A stretch of DNA of 64,000 nucleotides, from the NCBI GenBank assembly GCA_947497895.1, contig CANMIL010000003.1:1-64000 (forward strand), read 5' to 3'. Positions 29,221-37,300 of this stretch are shown piece after piece. Below the pieces are notes generated by a model. That model was not told the DNA's origin. It worked only from the letters and a program-made list of their open reading frames with translations, and ran no database searches. Position 1 is the stretch's first letter. The number at the start of each line of letters is the position of its first letter. Made by a program: the position numbers and the translations under genes. The stretch is from an uncultured Tenacibaculum sp. Lineage in GTDB: Bacteria > Bacteroidota > Bacteroidia > Flavobacteriales > Flavobacteriaceae.

Positions 29221-29679
29221 ATGGTAAGAACTAAAACAAAAGATTTAATCAATGAATTAAAAGCTATAATAGCCAATTATAGTGAAGGTTTATTATCTGA
29301 CTTTGAAGATAAACTTTATGAAATTCATCTGTCAAGGGAAGAGGAGATAATTTGTGAATTAATTTTTTCGTTAAAAGATGATTTTGAATATGACGAATTG
29401 ATGTTCTCTATAATACATACAATTGAAGATTTTGAAGATTCTTTATATGTTAGTGAAATTTTAAAGACATTACCGAATTCTGTTTACACTTCTCCAAGAT
29501 GGATGTCAATCATATTTATGAGAATTTTAAATTCTGGAGAGAGCTTGAATTCGTTGGTAAATCAAGTTCTAAATTTGGATGAAGCACAAAGAGTTGCATT
29601 GAAAAAGCTCTTTGAAGCTATGGGAAATAGAGATGATGAAATAAAGTTTAAAGTATTACCAATATTAAGTTTATTGTAG
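29221..29679 (+). CDS. Imm30-like immunity protein
   Basis: A 152-residue helical, acidic protein. The pattern FSIIHTIEDFEDSLYVSEIL, then SPRWMSIIFMRILNSGES, then a Leu-rich C-terminal helix resembles my recollection of the Imm30 family of polymorphic-toxin immunity proteins. It lies in the RHS immunity array, 165 bp after the previous gene, between boundary repeats 1 and 2, and the stop is 18 bp before boundary repeat 2. Its cognate toxin is not in the window. Immunity function is well supported by context; the family name is moderate. Confidence 0.6.
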   Translation: MVRTKTKDLINELKAIIANYSEGLLSDFEDKLYEIHLSREEEIICELIFSLKDDFEYDELMFSIIHTIEDFEDSLYVSEILKTLPNSVYTSPRWMSIIFMRILNSGESLNSLVNQVLNLDEAQRVALKKLFEAMGNRDDEIKFKVLPILSLL

Positions 29680-29696
29680 ATTTTCTAGATCACAAC

Positions 29697-29817
29697 CCCG
29701 ATGGCACATAGAATGTCAAAGTAATTGCTAGTGCTCCTCTGTGAAGAGTACCAAGTATGAGTAAATTAAACTTTAAAAATAGATAAAATCACATTATAAT
29801 TTTTATAGCGTGGTTTT
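29697..29817 (+). repeat. RHS immunity-array boundary repeat, copy 2
   Basis: Begins CCCGATGGCACATAGAATGT, contains GTATGAGTAA at 29755-29764, the block TTTAAAAATA, and ends in a hairpin ATTATAATTTTTATAGCGTGG similar in position and sequence to that of copy 1 (imperfect stem). Confidence 0.75.
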
Positions 29818-29955
29818 TAAAATAATGTATAATTAAATTCAATTCGGATATTTTATTAAAATAAAAGAAATGTTCTTTATTAAAACACAGAATATAATCA
29901 CAGAAGACTTGTTCTCTCCATTAGGTTATACAGTAAATAAAACAAATTTTTAACT

Positions 29956-30264
29956 ATGAACTCTATTGAGGAATTATTATCCAAAATAAAAGCAAGACCT
30001 GAAATGTACATAGGTAGAAGCTCAATATCATGCTTAAAAGCATTTATCGATGGCTGGTTTTACAGAGACCCTACCTCTATAAGTGATTTTGAATTAATGG
30101 ATGGCTTTCAAAACTGGATTGAGCAAAAATATAATATTAATACAAGTCATTCATGGTGCGATATTATTCTGTTTTACTCGCAAGATGAAAGCAAAGCTTT
30201 GATAATTTTTTTTAAAGAATTTGATGAATGGAAAAAGACTAAAGCCCCGATGGCGCGCGAATGA
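29956..30264 (+). CDS. Putative immunity protein 3, 3' end supplied by boundary repeat
   Basis: A 102-residue protein beginning MNSIEELLSKIKARPEMYIG, with SCLKAFIDGWFYR, FQNWIEQKYNI and SWCDIILFYSQDE. This KIKxRPxMYIG...FxxWIxxxYNI pattern is familiar from small proteins found beside RHS and other contact-dependent toxins, so immunity is likely; I cannot name the family. The last codons (CCG ATG GCG CGC GAA TGA) lie in boundary repeat 3 beginning at 30246, so the original C-terminus was probably replaced, as in the 28672-29055 gene. Whether it is still functional is open. Confidence 0.6.
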   Translation: MNSIEELLSKIKARPEMYIGRSSISCLKAFIDGWFYRDPTSISDFELMDGFQNWIEQKYNINTSHSWCDIILFYSQDESKALIIFFKEFDEWKKTKAPMARE

Positions 30265-30415
30265 GTAATAAAGAGTAATGCCCTGATGCCGCATAGAATG
30301 TCCGAGTAAAGCTCCTGCTAGAATCCTTACTAGTGGCGAGTATGAGTAAGTTATACAGAAATTAAATTTTAAAAATAATAGAGATAAAGCCACAGCAGAG
30401 ATGTTGTGGTTTTGT
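30246..30415 (+). repeat. RHS immunity-array boundary repeat, copy 3 (composite)
   Basis: Begins CCCGATGGCGCGC and holds a second, nested start at about 30281 (CCCTGATGCCGCATAGAATG, like copy 2). GAGTATGAGTAAG with the MSKLYRN frame, the AT-rich block of copy 1, and a GCCACA...TGTGGT hairpin follow. The nesting suggests two boundary units joined after loss of a gene between them. Confidence 0.8.
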
Positions 30416-30469
30416 TGTTTTTAAGAGTAGGCTTTTTTGGTTTTAGGATCACGTATTAACAACAAACAA

Positions 30470-30507
30470 AAACTACTTCAGGAAATTGAAGTAGTTTTTT
30501 TATTTTT
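30470..30507 (+). terminator. Strong bidirectional terminator
   Basis: AAACTACTTC, loop AGGAAATT, GAAGTAGTTT forms a perfect 10-bp stem followed by TTTTATTTTT. A-rich sequence on the other side makes it work for the converging nadD transcript as well. Confidence 0.85.
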
Positions 30508-30543
30508 ATGAGAATAAGCCGTTGCAAGTTGAAGTTAAAATAG

Positions 30544-30580
30544 AACCACGTCATATAAGATTTATAAAGTGGTTTTTTAT
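30544..30580. terminator. Hairpin resembling the end of the boundary repeats
   Basis: AACCAC...GTGGTT with a TTTTTT run. Sequence between the arms (GTCATATAAGATTTATAAA) resembles the boundary-repeat hairpins, so it may be a fourth remnant. It lies 23 bp past the nadD stop. Confidence 0.55.
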
Positions 30581-30602
30581 GCTATTAAATCACACAATAA
30601 AT

Positions 30603-31190
30603 TTACTTCTTATAAAAATTCATATCATCAACATACTTCCAAACAGCATCTGAAAGAAGCGGTCTAATTGACTTTCCTTCTTTAATTCCATTTCTAATCA
30701 TCGTTGAAGATATTTGCACTATCGGAGCCTCAACTCTATGAATTTTTTTGTGATTGTCAAACTGAGTTTCAACAGTACCTTCCGAGATTCTTGGATATAC
30801 ATAGACATGGTAATCATCTAAAATAGCTTCATAGTTTTTCCACTTATGAAAACTTTTTAGGTTATCCTCTCCCATGATCAAGCTAAACTCTTTTTCAGGA
30901 TATTTTTCAGAAAGTTGAGTAAGTGTATTAATTGTATAATTTGGTTGTGGCAACTTAAACTCAAAATCTGACGGTTTAATTTTGTCATATTCTTGAGTTG
31001 CTAAATACACCATTTCTAATCGATGATGATTGTCAAGTAAGGAGCTTTTTTTCTTAAAAGGATTATGAGGAGTAACCATCATCCAAATTTCATCCAGATC
31101 AGAGTTTTCAACCATATGATTTGCTATGATTAAATGCCCAACATGAATGGGATTAAAGGTTCCAAAATACAACCCAATTTTTTTGCTCAT
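30603..31190 (-). CDS. nadD: Nicotinate-nucleotide adenylyltransferase
   Basis: A 195-residue nucleotidyltransferase making deamido-NAD from nicotinate mononucleotide and ATP in NAD synthesis. The family's nucleotide-binding motif is at residues 8-20 (YFGTFNPIHVGHL, with the HxGH), and the C-terminal ISSTMIRNGIKEG gives the conserved ISSTxIR. Length fits bacterial NadD. It is last in the YicC-gmk-nadD run, 7 bp after gmk, an order frequent in Flavobacteriaceae. Cytoplasmic; no oddities. Confidence 0.95.
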   Translation of the reverse strand: MSKKIGLYFGTFNPIHVGHLIIANHMVENSDLDEIWMMVTPHNPFKKKSSLLDNHHRLEMVYLATQEYDKIKPSDFEFKLPQPNYTINTLTQLSEKYPEKEFSLIMGEDNLKSFHKWKNYEAILDDYHVYVYPRISEGTVETQFDNHKKIHRVEAPIVQISSTMIRNGIKEGKSIRPLLSDAVWKYVDDMNFYKK

Positions 31191-31197
31191 TATTCGT

Positions 31198-31803
31198 TTA
31201 TTTTTCTTCGTTTTTAACTGGCTTTAACCCTAAGAAATCATCTACCAAATCTTCAGCATCTTGAAGAGCTACTTGTAAATCGTAGTTTTTGATAATCTTA
31301 TCAAATTGAGGAGCTGTTGCCAACTCAACAGAAGCCTTTGCTACTCTCATGTTGATTTTATCTTCACTTTCTTCACCTCGCTCCTTCAATCTTCTTACCA
31401 ATTCATTAATATCTGGAGGTTTTACAAACACAGCTAGCGTTTGTTCAGGAAATTTTTCTTTTACTCTTAATCCTCCAACTACATCAATATCAAAAATAAC
31501 GTGCTTTCCTTGTGCCCAAATTCGTTCAACCTCAGTTTTTAATGTTCCGTAGAAATTGTCTCTATACACTTCTTCCCACTCCAAAAACTCTTCGTTCTTT
31601 ATCTTATTTTTAAACTCTTTCGTTGAAATAAAATAATATGCTTCACCATCTTTTTCATTCCCTCTTGGTTCTCTTGAAGTTGCTGAAATTGAAAATTCAA
31701 GATTAAAACGTTCTTGAGCTAATAGATGACGAACAATTGTAGTTTTCCCCGAACCAGAAGGGGCTGAAAACACAAATAATTTACCCTGAAAATCTTTCGC
31801 CAT
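31198..31803 (-). CDS. gmk: Guanylate kinase
   Basis: A 201-residue P-loop kinase that phosphorylates GMP to GDP with ATP. The Walker A motif FSAPSGSGKTTI lies at about residues 12-23. The GMP-binding signature SATSREPRGNEKDGEAYYFI is at about 40-59, and IFDIDVVGG serves as the Walker B-like segment. It sits between YicC (3 bp) and nadD (7 bp), so the three are one transcript. An essential housekeeping enzyme. Confidence 0.96.
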   Translation of the reverse strand: MAKDFQGKLFVFSAPSGSGKTTIVRHLLAQERFNLEFSISATSREPRGNEKDGEAYYFISTKEFKNKIKNEEFLEWEEVYRDNFYGTLKTEVERIWAQGKHVIFDIDVVGGLRVKEKFPEQTLAVFVKPPDINELVRRLKERGEESEDKINMRVAKASVELATAPQFDKIIKNYDLQVALQDAEDLVDDFLGLKPVKNEEK

Positions 31804-31806
31804 TCT

Positions 31807-32673
31807 TTATAATATATTTAAAATTTGTTCTTTAATTTTTTCTAATTCGTCTTTCATTTGAATCACAACTTTCTGAACTGGTGCATAGTTCGCTTTTGAT
31901 CCTGTTGTGTTGATTTCTCTTCCTATCTCCTGAACAATGAATCCTAATTTTTTACCATTTGAATCTGGAGTAGCCAATTGCTCCAAGAAATAATCTAAAT
32001 GATTTGCCAAACGAACTTTTTCTTCGTTTATATCAAGCTTTTCTAAATAATAAATAAGCTCCTGCTCAAATCTATTTTCGTCTACTTCTGCCTCAAGTTC
32101 TGTTAAGGCTTTTCTCAAACGAGTTTTTACATGTTCAATTCTTTCTAGATCTAGTTTTTCTACCTCAACCAATCCTTGTTTGATATTTGCAATACGTTGT
32201 TTAAAATCTTCCTCTAAAGATTTCGCTTCATCAATTCTATATTGAACTATCTCCTTTACAGCACTATCAATTCCCTCTTCAATTTGCTTCCACTCCTCTT
32301 CGTCTAACTCTTCTCTCTCCGTTTTTAAAGCATCTGGCATTTTTATGGCCATATGCAATAATTCAACATCATCACTTGTTCCAGATTGTACTATATTTCT
32401 TAGCTGATCCATATACTCCTTTACTACACCTTTATTTACTGTAGTTGAAGTTTCATCAGCAGTAATTTCTACAAAAATTGAAAAATCTATTTTCCCTCTA
32501 ACTAAACTACTTGCCAAACCTTTTCTCACCTTAAGTTCTTTTTCCTTGTAGTAAGATGGCATACGCGCGTTTAAGTCAAGTGTTTTGCTATTTAGTGATT
32601 TTATCTCAATTGTCACTTTTTTGGTAGGTAATTGTAAAATAGATTTACCATACCCAGTCATTGAATGGATCAT
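31807..32673 (-). CDS. YicC/YloC family endoribonuclease
   Basis: A 288-residue protein matching the full length of the YicC family. It opens with MIHSMTGYGK, followed by EIKSLNSKTLDLNARMP. The C-terminus has DYFLEQLATPDSNGKKLGFIVQEIGREINTTGSKAN, with the conserved QEIxREINTxGSK motif. Family members are RNases acting on RNA in the cytoplasm, and E. coli YicC affects small-RNA turnover. It is the first gene of the YicC-gmk-nadD set; a probable promoter box lies at 32694-32701. Confidence 0.93.
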   Translation of the reverse strand: MIHSMTGYGKSILQLPTKKVTIEIKSLNSKTLDLNARMPSYYKEKELKVRKGLASSLVRGKIDFSIFVEITADETSTTVNKGVVKEYMDQLRNIVQSGTSDDVELLHMAIKMPDALKTEREELDEEEWKQIEEGIDSAVKEIVQYRIDEAKSLEEDFKQRIANIKQGLVEVEKLDLERIEHVKTRLRKALTELEAEVDENRFEQELIYYLEKLDINEEKVRLANHLDYFLEQLATPDSNGKKLGFIVQEIGREINTTGSKANYAPVQKVVIQMKDELEKIKEQILNIL

Positions 32674-32693
32674 AATTTCAATTTTATTGGGTG

Positions 32694-32701
32694 CAAAGAT
32701 A
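32694..32701 (-). promoter_or_regulatory. -7 promoter box for YicC-gmk-nadD
   Basis: The minus strand reads TATCTTTG followed by CACCC, a good TAnnTTTG box 21 bp before the YicC ATG. A -33 TTG at normal distance is not evident. It implies transcription independent of the exporter gene upstream. Confidence 0.5.
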
Positions 32702-32703
32702 CA

Positions 32704-33603
32704 TTATTTATTGGTTGTTCCCTTTGCTCTTTTGCTAACTAGATATACACCTGTAAATATAAGTACCGTTGCTAAAATTTTAATTGTGTTTACAGTATCG
32801 CTACCCACTAATAAAGCATAAACAGAAGCGATAACTGGCTGTAAATAAATAAACACACTTACCGTAGTTGGTTTTAATTTTGACAAAGCAAACAGATTGA
32901 ATAAGTAGGTAATACAAGTTGCAAAAACAACTACAAATCCAGCTTTTAGATATATATTCATAGGCATACTTTGCCAAGCTACTTCTGACAACTCTGACCA
33001 TCCAAAAGGTAATACCATTAAGAAACCAAAAAGGTATAACCATTTGACAAAAACAATTGGATTGTATTTTTGAATAATGTCTCTTACAATTACTAAATAC
33101 AAACCGTAAGAAGCAGCATTTACAAAGACAAGAAAATTACCGATCATCATATTTTTTGCATCTCCACCTCCTGCATTTCCGTAAAGAATCAATATTACTG
33201 CCCCTACTAACCCAATTACTACTCCAGCAATTTTTCTTAGAAATAGCTTTTCTTTTAAAATTATACTGGCAAAAATCATGACCAAAATTGGGGTAGTAAC
33301 CATCATTACCGAAGCACTTATAGGTGTTGTATAGCTAAGCCCTTTAAAAAACGTTAACATATTCAACGCTATTCCAAAGAAAGATGCCATAATAATGCGC
33401 TTAAAATCTCCATTATCAATCGCTTCTTTTTTGAGAAATAACCCTATCATCCAAAAAACAGCAACCGCTCCTCCAACTCTTAATACAATAAAACCATAAG
33501 GCTTTATATAAAGTGGCATTACTTCCTTAGCTACTGTGAAAGTTATCCCATAAATTAAAGTTGCAATTGATGTTGCAATTAATGCTAATATTCTTGAATT
33601 CAT
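32704..33603 (-). CDS. EamA/DMT family exporter
   Basis: A 299-residue membrane protein with about ten hydrophobic spans in two EamA halves, the layout of drug/metabolite transporters. Recognisable segments are LIYGITFTVAKEVMPLYI in span 1, the TTPISASVMMVTTPILVMIF region in the first half, and KPTTVSVFIYLQPVIASVYA with GVYLVSKR at the end of the second. The substrate cannot be read from sequence. It lies 30 bp upstream of YicC on the same strand. Its own start is followed on the right by the 723-bp region before the NRPS, which is transcribed the other way. Confidence 0.9.
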   Translation of the reverse strand: MNSRILALIATSIATLIYGITFTVAKEVMPLYIKPYGFIVLRVGGAVAVFWMIGLFLKKEAIDNGDFKRIIMASFFGIALNMLTFFKGLSYTTPISASVMMVTTPILVMIFASIILKEKLFLRKIAGVVIGLVGAVILILYGNAGGGDAKNMMIGNFLVFVNAASYGLYLVIVRDIIQKYNPIVFVKWLYLFGFLMVLPFGWSELSEVAWQSMPMNIYLKAGFVVVFATCITYLFNLFALSKLKPTTVSVFIYLQPVIASVYALLVGSDTVNTIKILATVLIFTGVYLVSKRAKGTTNK

Positions 33604-33815
33604 TATCCACTTTAATTAAAATTGCAAAGATGGGGAAATATTAATCAACACTATTTAGATTTAAGGATAAAATAGCATTCGTTTATTCAAATTAACAGCC
33701 ATATTTAGCCCTCATAAAGTTTCGTTAAATATTAGTTAAATAAATAGCCGTTAAAAAAGATTAAAAACTGCAAAACAACCCTTTAACGCTGGCTTAACGA
33801 ATCCTTAATTTGAAG

Positions 33816-33850
33816 TTTGTCTTTTCGTGTTTTAAAGATTTGTAACTTTG
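33816..33850 (+). promoter_or_regulatory. Candidate NRPS operon promoter
   Basis: TTTG at 33816-33819 and TAACTTTG at 33843-33850 match the Bacteroidota -33/-7 consensus (TTTG and TAnnTTTG), with a 23-bp spacer at the long end of the known range. It would give a leader of about 470 nt. Confidence 0.5.
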
Positions 33851-33855
33851 CTCCG

Positions 33856-33894
33856 CAATCTATTTTTGAGCTATTTAAAAATGCAAATAGATTG
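33856..33894 (+). promoter_or_regulatory. Leader hairpin at the predicted NRPS transcript start
   Basis: CAATCTATTT (33856-33865) and AAATAGATTG (33885-33894) form a perfect 10-bp stem with a 19-nt loop, starting at the predicted transcription start. It could stabilise the mRNA or act as an operator. No T-run follows. Confidence 0.5.
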
Positions 33895-34326
33895 TAATTA
33901 AAAAAACATATCAACCGAACGAAATAAGAGTTTTTTTGAAAAAAATGAGGTCCCTAAAAGAGAGTTTTTTACTTTCTTTTCTTGTTATTTTTAAATGACT
34001 TTTTGAACATTTTAACCAAACTTAACCAAAATGCAAGGGAAAATAACAATGAGCCTAATCCATGGAGGGGGATATATAGGATTATTAGTTACTGACAAAC
34101 TCCAAACGCAGGAACGACTTACACGTAAAATCTGTAATTCTAGCTAATTAACATTAATTAATCTGTAATCTGACTCATATTCAGGTTACCATCATTTCAT
34201 TCAACATACGTTAATCTTTTACCTTAAATCTTAGGTATTGGGCTGCTGTTCTGTTATATGAACTTTTAAGAGGAAGTTTTCACTTTCTCTAGGGAGCCTG
34301 TACCTTATATTATTACTCTATTAATA

Positions 34327-37300
34327 ATGAAAATTCAATCAAAAACGGATCTGCATTTAGCTCAGCAAGATGTATTTTATTCGCAATTATTAAATCCAAA
34401 CAGTCCTTTATACAATATCGGGGGATATGTAATTTTTAATGGCGATTTTAATGTAAACCAATTTAAATCAGCTATCCAAAAGCTCCCATCAGCTTTTGAT
34501 ATTTTCAATTTAGAATTCGATTTTTCAAGTAGCATTCCTAAATTTTCCCCAAAGCAATCTACCATTAAAATTGATCTTAAAGAACTTGATTTTTCTAATG
34601 AACTGTCTCCTCAAAAATTTGCTAAAGAATGGATGCAATCAAAATTCAATACTCCTTTTGATATTTACGGAGATCAACTATACGAAAATGTATTAATAAA
34701 AATTAGCGAGAATGAGTTTTGGTGGTTTATGCGTTATCACCACTTAATTACAGACGGTTATGGTTGTTCTATTAAAGTCAACTATGTTATTGATGAATAC
34801 GAATTATTAGTACATAATAAGCCTTCCGAAAACACTGAGTTTCCTAAATATTTTGACATAGCGCAAAAAAACAACGAATATCTTAACTCCAAGCAATACG
34901 AGAAAGATGCGGAATATTGGAAGGAAAAATTCACCACCATTCCAAAATCGATATTCCGTAAAAAATTTGCCAGTCAAACACCAAATGCAGGGAGACACTC
35001 TATCTCAATTTCTGCTTCAGATAGGAATATTATTGATATACTGACTGAAAAAACATCTGCCAATATAGCGCAATTTAGTATTGCTGCACTTTCAATATAC
35101 TTCGGAAAAACTCTTGATCAAAAAGACTTCACCATTGGTATACCTACCCATAACCGTGGTAGTAGAGTAGAAAGAAAAACTCTTGGTATGTTTTCTAGTA
35201 TTCTTCCTTACAAAGGTGAATATGATGATGAGCAAACTTTATCAGAACTTCTGACCAATATAAAACAAGAGCAAAGGAAAGATTATCGTCACAGGTTATA
35301 CCCAACATCGCACATAAACAGGTCACTAAACCTTTTATCGGAAGATAAACTACAACTTTTTGATGTTACCGTAAACTATGAGTTTTTCAAACTAGCTAGA
35401 ACCATTAATGATGATTTAAACTCATTTTCTAAAAATATAACTTGTACTGAAGAGGTTTCTAGCCCTATTTCTTTCAGATGGTCTGATTATGGATCAGAAG
35501 TTCCTTTAATATTGAACGTTGACTATAACAAAGAGTATTTCTCACAACAAGAAATCGAGCTAATTGCTAATCGTTTTTTACATATTATTCGACAGTTTAC
35601 TATTTCTCTTGATGCACCTGTAAAGAACATTTCTGTTACTCCTGAAAATGAACTACAGCAATTACTTCATCAATTTAATGATTCAGCATATGAACTTCCC
35701 GTTAACAGAACTGTACTGGATTTCTTTGAAAAACAAGCATTTGCAACACCTGATAATATTGCTCTAATTCATAATAAAAAGGAACTTACTTATGAAACCC
35801 TAAATAACAGAGCAAATCAACTTGCCAACTTCCTAAAAAACAAAGGAATTCAACAGAATGATATCGTTGGACTACTCGCTGAGAAAAACTTTGAAATGCT
35901 CATTGGTATTCTAGGTATTTTAAAGGCTGGTGCAGCTTATGTTCCTATATCTCCTGACTACCCTAAAAAGAGAATCGATTTTATTATTGAGAATACTCAA
36001 ATTGATATTCTACTGCACACTTCCGACACTATTGTTAAAAGAGAAAAACTATTAACAATCAATTTAAAAAATGATTGGGATGAGATTTCTACTTTTTCAA
36101 CAACTAATATTGAAAGAAGTAAAAACACTGATAATTTAGCCTATGTAATTTATACTTCTGGTACAACAGGAACTCCTAAAGGAGTTATGATTCAGCACAA
36201 CTCACTTAGCAATTACATACAATATCAATCACAGCTTTTTAATTTTAGCTCAAATGAAAATGTTCTCCAGTTCTCGAACTTTATTTTTGATGCTTCTATT
36301 GAACAGGTTTTCTTAGCTCTAACGAATGGTGCAACTCTTGTATTGCCATCAAAAAATGATATTCTTGATACAGAGAAGTTTCATTTACTTCTAAAAGACA
36401 AAAATGTAACTCACCTTCATGCTACTCCAAGTTACTTACAACAATTGAATAACTTGGACGATTGCCCTGAATTGAAAAGAGTTGTTTCTGGTGGAGAAGT
36501 TTGTTCTTTAAGTCTAGCAAAAGAAATACCAGCCAATGTAGATTTCTATAACAAATATGGTCCTACAGAAGCAACCATATCGGTTACCGAACACAAATTT
36601 GATCCAAAATTGGATAAGGCTCCTGTGCTTCCAATTGGACGTCCTATTGCACATATGGAAGTCTATATTTTAAATAGTAAAAATGAAATTTGTCCAATTG
36701 GTGTACCTGGTGAACTATGTGTTTCTGGAATGGGGCTTTCTTCTGGATACTTGAATAATGAAGAACTTACCAAGCAGAAATTCACCCAGCATCCACTGAA
36801 AAAAGATGCGCTAATTTATAAAACTGGAGATATCGCCAGTTGGCTTCCTAATGGAACTATTGAGTTCATTAGTCGAATGGATAATCAGGTAAAAATTAGG
36901 GGACACCGAATTGAGTTAGGAGAAATTGAGAGTTCTTTATTCAAGTTACCACAAGTTAAAAACTGTGCCGTACTCGCTCAAAAAGACAATCAAAAAAACG
37001 ACACACTAGTAGGTTATCTTGTACTAGAAGAACCGGCATCGATTGAACGTGTAAAAAGTGATTTAAAAAAATCACTGCCAGAATATATGATTCCTGCCAT
37101 TTGGGTTGAGTTGGATACCATCCCTTTAACTCCTAATGGAAAACTGGATAAAAAGGCGTTACCTCAACCTAAAATAAATGAAACTTCAGAAGACAACTAT
37201 GTAGCTCCGAATACTCCTTTGGAAGTTGAATTGGCTACCATTTGGCAAGAGCTTTTAGGAATATCGAAAGTGGGTATTAGGGATAACTTCTTTAAACTAG

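Larger units (their letters stand above)
30265..30602. other. Intergenic region between convergent RHS array and nadD
   Basis: This 338-bp stretch holds the rest of boundary repeat 3, a strong terminator (30470-30507) and a further hairpin of the boundary-repeat type (30544-30580). No gene seen. Confidence 0.7.
33604..34326. other. Divergent control region between exporter and NRPS
   Basis: A 723-bp gene-free stretch. It holds a promoter-like pair (33816-33850), a perfect inverted repeat just after it (33856-33894), and then about 430 bp of leader before the NRPS ATG. The leader includes a small AGAGGAAG...CTTTCTCT hairpin near 34269-34291. Confidence 0.55.

Noticed and set aside
32704..33603. 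Dedicated exporter of the NRPS product
   Set aside because: It is divergently transcribed and sits beside the conserved YicC-gmk-nadD set; EamA proteins are common and nothing ties it to the peptide.
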